NCBI GenBank assembly: GCA_045540355.1
Contig: JAZQHB010000057.1
Coordinates: 124,001-188,000, forward strand
From: RGIG2945 sp045540355
GTDB taxonomy: Bacteria > Bacillota > Clostridia > Oscillospirales > Acutalibacteraceae
DNA length: 64,000 nt
Direction of reading: 5' to 3'
Under the pieces are notes generated by a model that made no database searches, was not told the DNA's origin, and was given only the letters and a program-made list of their open reading frames with translations. The position numbers and the translations under genes were made by a program. The stretch's first letter is position 1. Each line of letters starts with the position of its first letter. Shown one piece after another: positions 39,544 through 48,661 of the stretch.

Positions 39544-41487
39544 GTGGTAAAGGTAACATTAAAAGGCGGAACAGTTAAGGAGTATGAGCTTAACACCACA
39601 GCGGCGGATATAGCAAAAGATATATCAATGGGCTTATACAAGGCTGCATGTGCCTGCACAATAGACGGAGAGGTGAAGGACCTTCGAACTACCATCGACA
39701 AGGATTGCGAGCTTGCAATTTTAACTTTCGATGACGAAGAGGGCAGAAAGACATTCCGTCACACTGCATCTCATGTTCTTGCACAGGCAGTAAAAAGACT
39801 CTATCCCGAAGCAAAGCTTGCAATCGGACCGGCAATTGATGACGGTTTCTATTATGATTTTGATTCAGAGATTTCTTTCACACCCGAAATTCTTGAAAAA
39901 ATCGAAGCTGAAATGAAGAAAATCGTTAAAGAAAAGCTCCCTCTTGAAAAATATGAGCTTGAGCCCGAAGAAGCAATTGCATATTATGAAAAACTCGGTG
40001 AGGTTTATAAAGTTGAGCTTATAAAAGAACATTCAGAAAAAGGCGAAAAGATTTCTTTCTATAAGCAGGGCGAATTCAATGAGTTGTGTGCAGGACCTCA
40101 CATTCCCGACACCGGCAGAATCAAGGCTTTTAAGCTTACAAGCTGCACAGGTGCTTATTGGAGAGGCGACTCAAAGAATAAGATGATGCAGAGAATCTAC
40201 GGTACTGCATTTACAAAGCAGGCTGATTTGGATGCACACCTTGAAAGAATAGAGGAAGCTAAAAAGCGTGACCACAACAAGCTCGGCAGAGAGTTGGAGC
40301 TCTTCACAACATCTGATGTTATCGGACAAGGTTTGCCGATAATGCTTCCCAACGGTGCAAGAATTATCCAGCTTCTCCAGAGATTTGTTGAAGACGAGGA
40401 ACAGAAGAGGGGTTGGCTTCTTACAAAAACACCTTTTATGGCAAAGAGTGACTTATATAAAATTTCAGGTCACTGGGGTCATTATAAGGATGGTATGTTT
40501 GTTTTGGGTGACGAGGAAAAAGATGATGAGGTATTTGCACTTCGTCCGATGACTTGTCCGTTCCAGTATCAGGCATATCTCAACAAAAATCGTTCATACA
40601 GAGATTTACCGTTAAGATATAACGAAACATCAACATTGTTCAGAAATGAAGCTTCAGGTGAAATGCACGGTCTTATCAGAGTCCGTCAGTTTACTATTTC
40701 TGAAGGACATCTTATGTGCCTTCCCGTGCAGCTTGAGGATGAATTCAAGGGTTGCCTTGAGCTTGCAATCTATATGCTCAAAACACTCGGCCTTTATGAA
40801 GATGTTTCATACCGTTTCTCACAGTGGGATCCCGACGACAAAGAAAAATATATCGGCACACCCGAACAGTGGGATGAAGCACAGGGCATCATGAAGAAGA
40901 TTCTTGACAATCTTGAAATTCCTTATGTTATCGGTATCGGTGAAGCTGCATTCTACGGACCGAAGCTTGATATTCAGATTAAGAATGTTCATGGTAAGGA
41001 AGATACACTTATTACAATACAGATTGACCAGTTGCTTGCAAAGCAGTTTAATATGGAATATGTTGACCGTGACGGTTCAAAGAAAAATCCGTATATCATT
41101 CACAGAACATCAATCGGTTGTTATGAGAGAACTCTTGCACTTCTTATCGAAAAATACGCAGGTGCATTCCCGATGTGGTTAGCACCCGAGCAGGTAAGAA
41201 TCCTCCCGATTGCTGACAGACACCACGAAAAAGCATTCGAAATCAAGGATATGCTTTTCAAGGCAGGTATCAGAGTTGAGGTTGATGACAGAGCCGAAAA
41301 GACAGGCTACAAAATCAGAGAAGCACAGCTCAAGAAAATACCCTATATGCTCGTTGTCGGTGACAAGGAAGCAGAAGAAGGCACAGTTTCCGTTCGTAAA
41401 CGCGGAGCAGGCGACCAGGGTGCAATGCCTGTTGAAGACTTCTTGAAGCAAGCACTCGCAGAAGTTGAATCAAAAGTAATTGAATAA
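39544..41487 (+). CDS. thrS: Threonyl-tRNA synthetase
   Basis: The 647-residue class II synthetase has TGS (about 1-62), editing/SAD (about 65-240: HTASHVLAQAVKRLYPEAKLAIGP with HxxxH zinc residues), catalytic core (about 240-530: TPFMAKSDLYKISGHWGHYKDGMF, RPMTCPFQYQAYL, RYNETSTLFRNEASGEMHGLIRVRQFT in order) and anticodon domain (about 535-647). GTG 39544 is favoured because AGGA at 39532-39535 is eight bases upstream. The ATG at 39538 is only two bases from it. Both give nearly the same protein. Confidence 0.95.
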   Translation: MVKVTLKGGTVKEYELNTTAADIAKDISMGLYKAACACTIDGEVKDLRTTIDKDCELAILTFDDEEGRKTFRHTASHVLAQAVKRLYPEAKLAIGPAIDDGFYYDFDSEISFTPEILEKIEAEMKKIVKEKLPLEKYELEPEEAIAYYEKLGEVYKVELIKEHSEKGEKISFYKQGEFNELCAGPHIPDTGRIKAFKLTSCTGAYWRGDSKNKMMQRIYGTAFTKQADLDAHLERIEEAKKRDHNKLGRELELFTTSDVIGQGLPIMLPNGARIIQLLQRFVEDEEQKRGWLLTKTPFMAKSDLYKISGHWGHYKDGMFVLGDEEKDDEVFALRPMTCPFQYQAYLNKNRSYRDLPLRYNETSTLFRNEASGEMHGLIRVRQFTISEGHLMCLPVQLEDEFKGCLELAIYMLKTLGLYEDVSYRFSQWDPDDKEKYIGTPEQWDEAQGIMKKILDNLEIPYVIGIGEAAFYGPKLDIQIKNVHGKEDTLITIQIDQLLAKQFNMEYVDRDGSKKNPYIIHRTSIGCYERTLALLIEKYAGAFPMWLAPEQVRILPIADRHHEKAFEIKDMLFKAGIRVEVDDRAEKTGYKIREAQLKKIPYMLVVGDKEAEEGTVSVRKRGAGDQGAMPVEDFLKQALAEVESKVIE

Positions 41488-41495
41488 TTGAATTT

Positions 41496-41549
41496 AAGGG
41501 ACGCGTCTTTGTATGTAAGTTTAATACATCAATTCAAAGATCGTCCCTT
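41496..41549. repeat. GGGAC-ended imperfect palindrome (possible thrS terminator or MITE remnant)
   Basis: AAGGGACG...TCTTTG (41496-41511) pairs with CAAAGA...CGTCCCTT (41535-41549), and an inner ATGTA/TACAT adds a tip. The arms are interrupted by a short internal loop. It resembles the element at 62541-62575 and the widespread GGGAC...GTCCC repeats of Clostridia. It may end thrS transcription, although the T-run is short. Confidence 0.6.
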
Positions 41550-41599
41550 TGCTAAAAGAATATAGATTGTATTTGTTAAGTTTTGAGGTGAGTATTCCG

Positions 41600-42043
41600 A
41601 TGATGAAATTCTCTTTTGAAATAAAAAGAGATGTATATGTTTTCAGGCAAAATCTTGATTCAAGAGTTAAAAATGATGTTCCGAAAAAGTGGCTGTTGTT
41701 TGATTATTATTCCGAGGGTCTGAATTTTACCGACAACGGCAAATATATAAAAGGAATATATTCAGACTTTGAAGATGAACCCGGTAATGTTGTGAATAAA
41801 ACACCTTTTCAGGTTTATTTTTGCGGAAAGATAGTTGAACGGAATCAAAAAAATTTTTTTGAAGGGTGGATATATCCCGAGCCGTTCCAATTTGTTATGA
41901 TAACGGGATTGTCGTTTTGCGGATTTAGTTTTTTAAATTGGTATTCACTTCTTATAATTGTACCTATTTATTCATTTTTTCTTTGGTGCTTTTTATCATT
42001 GATCAAAAGAAGCTATAAGGATTTAGAAGATTTTGTAGGTTGA
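41600..42043 (+). CDS. Small two-helix membrane protein, unknown function
   Basis: I do not recognise this 147-residue protein. The first 95 residues are soluble and charged, with a hydrophilic beta-rich look (WLLFDYYSEGLNFTDNG). Two hydrophobic stretches follow at about residues 95-113 and 117-136, ending in a basic tail. ATG 41600 is chosen because GAGGTGAG lies seven bases upstream; a second ATG is adjacent. It has no operon partner: the palindromic repeat lies before it and a promoter for the next gene lies after it. AT-rich codon use is a little higher than in its neighbours. Confidence 0.65.
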   Translation: MMKFSFEIKRDVYVFRQNLDSRVKNDVPKKWLLFDYYSEGLNFTDNGKYIKGIYSDFEDEPGNVVNKTPFQVYFCGKIVERNQKNFFEGWIYPEPFQFVMITGLSFCGFSFLNWYSLLIIVPIYSFFLWCFLSLIKRSYKDLEDFVG

Positions 42044-42130
42044 AAAAATAAAACAATTGTGTAAAGTGTATTTTTTTGCGTTTGTTGTTTGTGAATACAG
42101 ACGAAAATTAAGATGATGTAAATTTTTTTG

Positions 42131-42159
42131 TAGACATAATTGCCGTTTAATGTTAAAAT
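42131..42159 (+). promoter_or_regulatory. Promoter of the secreted hydrolase-like gene
   Basis: TAGACA (42131-42136) and TAAAAT (42154-42159) with a 17-base spacer. The same unusual -35 and -10 pair precedes the zinc-ribbon gene at 61403-61431. Confidence 0.6.
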
Positions 42160-42192
42160 TAATTGTAAATAATTTCGAAGGAGTACAAAATT

Positions 42193-43914
42193 ATGAAGAA
42201 AGTATTATCAGTTCTGCTTGCATTAGTTATGATATTTTCTGTATTTCAGATATCATTCACCGCTTTTGCTGCAGAAGATGAAAAATTGCCGATTGTTTTC
42301 GTAACGGGAATCGGTCAGACATTTTCTCATGTAAAAGCAAAAAGTGCTGAAGATGCAGATTATTTCTATCCTTACAAGGAAAGTCCCGATAGCGAAGTTG
42401 AATATATACCTTGTGCGGGAAGCAAGACAAAGGGTACCAATATTTTTATTACAAATATCGGCGGCTCTTTATTGAATATTTTAAAAAGCCCCACAAAGCT
42501 TATAAGATCTTTAGCAGGAATTACTCAGCTTTTGGCATCTATATTAACAGGCTCATACTTGCTTGATGATGAGAATCTTGCAACCATTCTCAGAGAGGTT
42601 CTTTATCTTATGACTGTTGATGAAAACGGTGATTTGCCCGATGAAGTTTTTGTTCCTTTCTATGACTATCCTGTAGAATATTATATGGATAAAGAAGATT
42701 TAGCTGAACTTCCGAAGGAAAAATATGCACAGAACCCCAAAGATCGCTTTAATTCCATGATAGGCTACAGTGATGAAATTGCAAAGTACGGCGAAGACAG
42801 AGTATTCTGCTTCAACTATGCACCGTACGGCAGTATCGAGAATCTTACAGACAAGCTTGATGCATATATCGAAAATATTCAAGAAGAATATTTCCCCAAT
42901 CAGAAGGTAATCCTTGTACCTATGAGCATGGGTGCTACGGTGGTAAGTAATTACCTTTACAAATACGGCAACAAAGAAGATGTTGCAAAGGTTATCAGCG
43001 TCGTAGGTTGCTGGCAGGGTAGTGACTTGTTTGCAGACCTCATTGAAGGTAAATATGCAGAAAACTCACCCGAAATCTTCTACACAGAGATGTGGTCAGG
43101 ATTGTTAAACGGTGAAGGTTTGGGAAGTCTTTTAAGTATTGTATTCCATTGTATGTCAAAGGAAACATTGACACCCGCACTCAAGACGGCGGCAAGACTG
43201 GTTTCAGAAGAATTGATTTTGAAAACTCCGTCAATGTTAGGTCTTATACCGCCTGAAAGATACGATGCAATCAGAGAAGAATATCTTACAAGACCGGGAT
43301 ATGAAGCAGCACTCAAGGAAGCTGACGAATACCATAAAGCACAGGTAGCAGTTAAGGATACAATGAAAAAGCTCAACGAGGAGCAGGGCGTTGAATTCTA
43401 TTTCATCGCAGGTTATGACCTTGGTTTTGGTGAAGTGTCACCGACATACGCAATGTTCAGATGCTTCGAATCATCGCCGACAACTAACTCCGATGAGATT
43501 ATACAGATTGGTTCAACAACAGTCGGTGCAACAAGCGTAACTCCCGGCACACAGTTCAGTGCTGAATACATAAGCGAAGCAAAAGCAAACGGAACATACA
43601 AATATATTTCTCCTGAAAAATCAGTTGATTTATCTACTGCAATTTTCCCGGACCACTGCTTCCTGTTCAAGGGTCAGAAGCATGAGCTTGAAAACAATAA
43701 GGTTGCTATTGCAACTGCAGTTAAAATAGCAACAGGTGAAATTACCGATGTAAATTCAATCCCTGAATATCCTCAGTACAGCACAAAGATTGAAAATGAT
43801 ATAAACGAGCCTGAAGAATGGGATTATTACCTTTCATTCGTAACAAAGCCGTTGCATACAGTTCTTTATTACTTCACAGGACCGCAGGGTATTCCTGATT
43901 TATTAAAAAAATAA
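42193..43914 (+). CDS. Secreted alpha/beta-hydrolase-like (lipase/LCAT-type) protein
   Basis: The 573-residue protein has a signal peptide (about 1-28, cleavage likely after AFA). A mature domain starts LPIVFVTGIGQTF, like the oxyanion-hole strand of PGAP1/LCAT-type hydrolases. A nucleophile elbow is visible as VPMSMGATVVSNYLY, giving candidate nucleophile S245 (PMSMG rather than GxSxG). Candidate acid and histidine residues lie in the C-terminal half (HCFLFKGQ near 500) but I cannot assign them. No anchor is seen. Substrate is unknown; ester or lipid hydrolysis is an inference. AAGGAG precedes ATG and a terminator follows. Confidence 0.68.
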   Translation: MKKVLSVLLALVMIFSVFQISFTAFAAEDEKLPIVFVTGIGQTFSHVKAKSAEDADYFYPYKESPDSEVEYIPCAGSKTKGTNIFITNIGGSLLNILKSPTKLIRSLAGITQLLASILTGSYLLDDENLATILREVLYLMTVDENGDLPDEVFVPFYDYPVEYYMDKEDLAELPKEKYAQNPKDRFNSMIGYSDEIAKYGEDRVFCFNYAPYGSIENLTDKLDAYIENIQEEYFPNQKVILVPMSMGATVVSNYLYKYGNKEDVAKVISVVGCWQGSDLFADLIEGKYAENSPEIFYTEMWSGLLNGEGLGSLLSIVFHCMSKETLTPALKTAARLVSEELILKTPSMLGLIPPERYDAIREEYLTRPGYEAALKEADEYHKAQVAVKDTMKKLNEEQGVEFYFIAGYDLGFGEVSPTYAMFRCFESSPTTNSDEIIQIGSTTVGATSVTPGTQFSAEYISEAKANGTYKYISPEKSVDLSTAIFPDHCFLFKGQKHELENNKVAIATAVKIATGEITDVNSIPEYPQYSTKIENDINEPEEWDYYLSFVTKPLHTVLYYFTGPQGIPDLLKK

Positions 43915-43924
43915 ATAACAACTG

Positions 43925-43957
43925 AGAGGGCAGATGATTCTGTCCTCTTTCATTTTG
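43925..43957 (+). terminator. Terminator after the secreted hydrolase-like gene
   Basis: AGAGGGCAG / CTGTCCTCT (one G-T pair) with a six-base loop, followed by TTCATTTT. The next promoter starts right after it. Confidence 0.78.
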
Positions 43958-43958
43958 G

Positions 43959-43987
43959 TTGACAAAACGGACAAGTAAGGATAAAAT
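43959..43987 (+). promoter_or_regulatory. Promoter of the adenine deaminase gene
   Basis: TTGACA (43959-43964) and TAAAAT (43982-43987), 17 bases apart. Transcription would begin about nine bases before the start codon, leaving no space for a purine riboswitch. Confidence 0.75.
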
Positions 43988-44002
43988 ATTTTTGGTGATG
44001 AA

Positions 44003-45694
44003 ATGAAAACTTTATTTAAAAACGGTAATGTGATAAATGTATTTACAGGTATCTGTGAAAAAGCAGATGTCCTTGTTGAAGATAATAAAATCATCGGTGT
44101 TGGGGAGTACCGTGATGCTGATGTTATAAAAGATGTGTCGGGCAAATATATCTGCCCGGGTTTTATTGACAGTCATATTCACATTGAAAGCTCAATGCTG
44201 TCACCTGTTGAATTTGCAAAGGTGTGCATACCTCACGGTACAACTTCGGTTATTGCAGACCCTCACGAAATTGCAAATGTATGCGGTAAAAAAGGTATTC
44301 AGTATATGCTTGATGCGAGTGAAGGTTTACCCCTTGATGTTTATCTGATGTTGCCGTCTTGTGTACCCGCAACAAAATTCTGTGAATCGGGTGCGGTCCT
44401 AGAAGCTGAAGATTTAGAAGAATTTTATTCACATCCGAGAGTCCTCGGGCTTGGTGAAGTAATGAATTTTGTCGGAGTTATCAACGATGATGAAAAATTA
44501 CTGAATAAAATCAAAGCGGCACAAGCACACAATTTAACAGTAAACGGTCACGCTCCGTTGCTCACGGGGACAGACCTTGACAAATATATCGCAGCGGGTA
44601 TTGAAGATGACCACGAATGTACCTCTGCGGCAGAAGCGAAAGAACGCATATCAAAAGGACAGAAAATTATGATCAGAGAGGGTACATCTGCAAGAAATCT
44701 TGATGCAATGTTACCTTTGTTTGATGAGCCTTGGTGCAGAAATTGTATGCTCGTCACCGACGACAAACACCCCGCAGATTTACTCAATAACGGACATATT
44801 GATGATATAATCCGCTCGGCAGTAAAGTCGGGAAAGTCTGCTGTAACAGGTATTCAAATGGCTACGATTCAAGCGGCAGAGCATTACGGCTTGAAAAAAA
44901 TCGGTGCAATAGCACCCGGCTATGCAGCAGATATTCTGGTGCTCGACGACCTTGATTCTGTGTCTGTCAGCGTCGTTTACAAAAACGGCGTATGTGTATC
45001 AGAAAATTGTAAAATTAAAGATTTCGACGCACCCGAAATTAACCCTGAAATTGAAAATGCAGTCAGAAATTCTTTCAAACTGAAAGAACTTACGAATGAA
45101 GATTTTTATATAGATTGTAACACTCAAAAAGATTGCAATGTAATCGGTGTAATCAAAGGTGAATTGCTGACTGATAAAAAAGTTATAAAGGTTGATTTTT
45201 CAAAAAATAACGGAATAGATGTAGATGCCGATATTCTTAAAATAGCAGTAATTGAGCGACACAATAATACGGGTCACATCGGACTTGGTTTTATAAACGG
45301 AATAGGACTTAAAGAAGGGGCAATTGCATCTTCAGTTTCTCATGATTCACATAATCTTATTGTAATCGGCACAAATGAAAAAGATATGACAGCAGCAGGC
45401 AACAGAATCCGAGAAATCGGCGGCGGTAATGTGGTGGTTAAAAACGGAAAAATTGTTGCAGAAATGCCTTTGCCGATTGCAGGACTTATGACAGATGTAT
45501 CTGCAAAAGAAATTGCAGATTTGAACGAAAAGGTAAGAAAGAGTGTATATACACTCGGTGCGGATAAGGACATCGAGCCGTTTATGACAATGGCTTTCGT
45601 AGGACTTCCTGTAATTCCTCACCTGAAATTGACTACAAACGGTCTTGTAGATGTCAATAAATATGAGCTTGTGCCGTTGTTTGCAGAGATTTGA
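44003..45694 (+). CDS. ade: Adenine deaminase
   Basis: The 563-residue amidohydrolase converts adenine to hypoxanthine for purine salvage. Metal motifs are seen in order: GFIDSHIHIESSMLSP near residue 53, HGTTSVIADPHEIANVCG near 77, NGHAPLLTG near 173, EDDHECTSAAEAKERI near 193, and VTDDKHPADLL near 251. The long C-terminal domain (from about 350) is typical of this family (AdeC). GGTGATG serves as ribosome site. BirA follows nine bases later and shares the transcript. Confidence 0.93.
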   Translation: MKTLFKNGNVINVFTGICEKADVLVEDNKIIGVGEYRDADVIKDVSGKYICPGFIDSHIHIESSMLSPVEFAKVCIPHGTTSVIADPHEIANVCGKKGIQYMLDASEGLPLDVYLMLPSCVPATKFCESGAVLEAEDLEEFYSHPRVLGLGEVMNFVGVINDDEKLLNKIKAAQAHNLTVNGHAPLLTGTDLDKYIAAGIEDDHECTSAAEAKERISKGQKIMIREGTSARNLDAMLPLFDEPWCRNCMLVTDDKHPADLLNNGHIDDIIRSAVKSGKSAVTGIQMATIQAAEHYGLKKIGAIAPGYAADILVLDDLDSVSVSVVYKNGVCVSENCKIKDFDAPEINPEIENAVRNSFKLKELTNEDFYIDCNTQKDCNVIGVIKGELLTDKKVIKVDFSKNNGIDVDADILKIAVIERHNNTGHIGLGFINGIGLKEGAIASSVSHDSHNLIVIGTNEKDMTAAGNRIREIGGGNVVVKNGKIVAEMPLPIAGLMTDVSAKEIADLNEKVRKSVYTLGADKDIEPFMTMAFVGLPVIPHLKLTTNGLVDVNKYELVPLFAEI

Positions 45695-45703
45695 GGTGAA
45701 ATC

Positions 45704-46471
45704 TTGAACACGAAAGAAATTGTAAAGCTACTATCAAAAGAAGCACTTGGTTTTTATGATATCGAAACAGAAGATATAGTCACTTCGACGAATGATATTA
45801 TAAAAGAACAAGCAAAAAAATCTGCTCCGGAGGGTACGGTTTTAATAAGTCGGGAACAGACGAAAGGCAAAGGTACAAAGGGAAGAAGCTTCTTTTCACC
45901 CAAGGGTGGCGGAATTTATATGAGCGTACTGTTAAGACCTGACCTGCCGCCGGAAAAGACCCTTATGATAACGACTGCAGCAGCAGTTGCGGTATGTAAA
46001 GCAATAGAAAACTTGACTGATAAAAGTCCGAAAATCAAGTGGGTGAACGATATTCTCATTGACGGCAGAAAAGTCTGCGGAATACTCACAGAGGGAAGTG
46101 TCGGACAATATGCGGTATTGGGAATAGGCATCAATGCTTTTGTACCTGAAAACGGCTTTCCTGAAGAAATTAAAGATATTGCAGGTGCAGTTTGTGATGA
46201 GTATAAAGAAAATTTCAAAAATCAACTTGTTGCAGAAATACTCAATAGCTTTTTAACTTACTACAAAGACCTCGCAAACAATCCGCATACGGCTGACTAT
46301 AAATCGTATTCGGCTATTTTGGGAAATGAAATAACTGTTATTGAAAACGAAAAACAAACTCCTGCAATTGCAGTAGATATAGACGACGATTGCAGATTAA
46401 AAGTTAAATTCAAAGACTCAAGTGAAAAACTTCTCAATTCCGGAGAAGTGACATTGAATTTACAAAAATAA
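45704..46471 (+). CDS. birA: Biotin--[acetyl-CoA-carboxylase] ligase (monofunctional BirA type)
   Basis: The 255-residue ligase attaches biotin to carboxylase carrier proteins. Motifs: SREQTKGKGTKGRSFFSPKGGGIYMSVLLRP at about residues 46-76 (biotinyl-AMP binding) and IKWVNDILIDGRKVCGILTEG near 108-128. A C-terminal SH3-like domain follows (about 205-255). The N-terminal winged-helix DNA-binding domain of E. coli BirA is missing, so it should not be a repressor. The TTG start has GAGGTGA just upstream. Confidence 0.9.
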   Translation: MNTKEIVKLLSKEALGFYDIETEDIVTSTNDIIKEQAKKSAPEGTVLISREQTKGKGTKGRSFFSPKGGGIYMSVLLRPDLPPEKTLMITTAAAVAVCKAIENLTDKSPKIKWVNDILIDGRKVCGILTEGSVGQYAVLGIGINAFVPENGFPEEIKDIAGAVCDEYKENFKNQLVAEILNSFLTYYKDLANNPHTADYKSYSAILGNEITVIENEKQTPAIAVDIDDDCRLKVKFKDSSEKLLNSGEVTLNLQK

Positions 46472-46491
46472 AAATGAAACGGAGAGGAAAA

Positions 46492-47628
46492 ATGGAGTTA
46501 AAAAAGGTGAAAACTGAAAGAAATTACGGTATTGATTTGCTGAGAATAGTGTCAATGCTGTTTGTCGTTGCGTTGCACACCTTGAATCAAGGCGGAATTT
46601 TGAATAATACAGAACCATTTTCTTTCAAGTATTTTTTTGTTTATTTTTTGTATATTGCTGCATTTTGTGCGGTTAATTGTTATGGTTTGATAACTGGCTA
46701 TGTAGGATATTCGTCTTCAAAACATAAATACTCAAATATTATAAATCTATATTTGCAAACATCATTTTACGCATTACTTTCTGTTATTCTTTATCTGTGT
46801 TTTAAGCCTGAAAATATAAATATTGAATCGTTGTTAGATATAGTGTTCCCATTCCTAATAGAAAGCTATTGGTATTTTGGTGCATATTTTGCAATGTTTT
46901 TCTTTATTCCTATTATAAACAAAGGCATACAAGCTTGTGAGAAAAAGTATCTTGATATGTTCGTTGCCTTTATTCTGTTGTTTTTTTCTGTTTTTTCAAC
47001 GGTAATAGCAAGGAATTATTATGATTTGGAAAGGGGCTACACTTTCTTCTGGCTTGTAATCTTATACATTCTCGGTGCATATATCAAGAAATACGAAATA
47101 GATAAGAAAATAAGCAGTATAAAATGCCTTGCATTATATTTGCTTATGGTAGTTGCAACACTCGGACTGAAACTTGCCTGGGAATACTACGGATTGAAGG
47201 AAACAGGCGAGTTCGAAGTAAAAGGCGGATTGTTTATATGTTATATCTCTTTGCCGATACTGCTTTGTGCAATAGCATTGCTTATGTTATTTGCAAAGCT
47301 TAATGTTAAAGGAGTGTTGAAGAAAATTGTGAAAGTTTCTTCTCCTCTTGCTTTTGGCGTGTATCTTTGCCATTCGTCAGAGTTTTTCTGGGGTGAAATT
47401 CTCAATGGATTGTTTTCAGGAATTGTAAAGCTAAACACTGTATTGTATATATTTGGAGTTATAGGAGCAATATTGTCAGTATATCTTGTAAGCATGGTGA
47501 TTGAATTTATAAGAAGCAAGTTATTTGAACTGTGCAGAATCAAAAAGTTTTCAATTTGGCTTGAAGGTCTGATAACAAAAATTGTCTCAAAGTGTTTTTC
47601 ACTATTCGATAAAAAAGTGAATGAATAA
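46492..47628 (+). CDS. Acyltransferase-3 family integral membrane protein
   Basis: The 378-residue protein has about ten hydrophobic helices and the acyltransferase_3 (OafA/WecH) start YGIDLLRIVSMLFVVALHTL with the catalytic-type histidine near residue 30. Family members O- or N-acylate cell-surface sugars and other exported molecules. No glycosyltransferase genes are adjacent, so the substrate cannot be guessed. ATG 46492 is chosen over 46474 because GGAGAGGA lies between them. Base composition is AT-richer than birA, and it is closed by a strong terminator. Confidence 0.85.
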   Translation: MELKKVKTERNYGIDLLRIVSMLFVVALHTLNQGGILNNTEPFSFKYFFVYFLYIAAFCAVNCYGLITGYVGYSSSKHKYSNIINLYLQTSFYALLSVILYLCFKPENINIESLLDIVFPFLIESYWYFGAYFAMFFFIPIINKGIQACEKKYLDMFVAFILLFFSVFSTVIARNYYDLERGYTFFWLVILYILGAYIKKYEIDKKISSIKCLALYLLMVVATLGLKLAWEYYGLKETGEFEVKGGLFICYISLPILLCAIALLMLFAKLNVKGVLKKIVKVSSPLAFGVYLCHSSEFFWGEILNGLFSGIVKLNTVLYIFGVIGAILSVYLVSMVIEFIRSKLFELCRIKKFSIWLEGLITKIVSKCFSLFDKKVNE

Positions 47629-47634
47629 AATTTC

Positions 47635-47665
47635 GAACCGACACATTGATGTCGGTTCTTTTTTT
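47635..47665 (+). terminator. Terminator after the acyltransferase gene
   Basis: Perfect nine-base stem GAACCGACA / TGTCGGTTC with a six-base loop and seven Ts. Confidence 0.92.
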
Positions 47666-47729
47666 GACAAAAAAGAATGGTTTTAGCATATTGATTGCGA
47701 CAGTATTTTTAAAACTGACACATTATAAT
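47665..47729 (+). promoter_or_regulatory. Probable Spo0A-dependent promoter of spoIIGA-sigE
   Basis: TATAAT at 47724-47729 has no -35 consensus at the usual distance. Instead, a Spo0A-box-like TGTCGCA (complement of 47696-47702, one change from TGNCGAA) covers the -35 position. A second similar site, TGACAAA, is at 47665-47671. This layout matches the known Spo0A~P-activated spoIIG promoter of Bacillus. The boxes are imperfect, so this is a reasoned guess. Confidence 0.4.
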
Positions 47730-47746
47730 ATATACGAGGTGAGCGA

Positions 47747-48661
47747 ATGAGTCAGGTTGTATATGTTGATGTTTTGCTTGCTTTGAATATTTTTATCAAT
47801 TTCTTTTTGTTGATGACAACTGCATTGATAACAAAAACAAATGTAAAACGCTTAAGAATACTCTGTGCATCGGTAGTCGGAGGGATATATTCGCTGTCTA
47901 TTCTTCTGCCGATGAGCTCTTCGGTTTTATCGGGAGTGTTGCGGTTTGTTTTTTCACTGATTATTGTAGCGGTTGCATTCAGAATTAAAAATCTGCGGAG
48001 CTTTTTGAGGTATTGGGGAAGCTTTTTTCTCAGCAATTTTGCATTTGCAGGTATAATGCTTGCGGTGTGGTTTGCGTTGAAACCACCCGGAATGGTATAT
48101 TCAAACGGTGCAATTTATCTGAATGTCAATACACTCACACTTGTTATAGGCACGATAATATGTTATGTGATACTGGGTGCTATTTCAAAATTCACCGCAA
48201 AAAATGCACCTGACAGTCATATCTGCGAAATAGAGATTGAGATGTTCTCAAAAAAGGTAAGGCTTAAAGCCTTGATAGATACTGGCAATTCTCTGAAAGA
48301 TTCTTTTACAGGTGATCCGGTTGTTGTAGTGCAGGGAGATTACATAAAAAGCATTCTTCCTGACGAAGTGAGAAAATTTGCCGAAAATAAAAAAATCCCC
48401 GAGAACGAGGATTACATAAAACAGGTGAGATTGATACCTTGCTCAACAGTTAACGGTGAAGGTGTGCTTGCATCTGTAAGAAGTGAAAGTGTCAGGATAT
48501 TTTATAAAAAAGAAATTTATATATCAAAAAGGTCGTTTATCGCGGTATCACAAAACCCATTGTCATCGGGAGAATATTTTGCATTGATAAGCGGAGAAAT
48601 GTTGGAGGCTTCTGAAAAATATGAAGAATTATCTAGTAATCAACTTGAGAAATCTATTTAA
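47747..48661 (+). CDS. spoIIGA: Sigma-E processing peptidase SpoIIGA
   Basis: The 304-residue membrane aspartic protease cleaves pro-sigma-E in the mother cell when signalled by SpoIIR from the forespore. The first 150 residues contain about five hydrophobic helices (VYVDVLLALNIFINFFLLMTT first). The C-terminal half is a retropepsin-like domain with ALIDTGNSLKDSFTG and catalytic D178. AGGTGAG precedes the ATG. The 3' end overlaps sigE by 41 bases, coupling protease and substrate. Its presence marks an endospore former. Confidence 0.93.
   Translation: MSQVVYVDVLLALNIFINFFLLMTTALITKTNVKRLRILCASVVGGIYSLSILLPMSSSVLSGVLRFVFSLIIVAVAFRIKNLRSFLRYWGSFFLSNFAFAGIMLAVWFALKPPGMVYSNGAIYLNVNTLTLVIGTIICYVILGAISKFTAKNAPDSHICEIEIEMFSKKVRLKALIDTGNSLKDSFTGDPVVVVQGDYIKSILPDEVRKFAENKKIPENEDYIKQVRLIPCSTVNGEGVLASVRSESVRIFYKKEIYISKRSFIAVSQNPLSSGEYFALISGEMLEASEKYEELSSNQLEKSI

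Noticed and set aside
43959..44003. Purine riboswitch before adenine deaminase
   Set aside because: The promoter leaves only about nine transcribed bases before the start codon.
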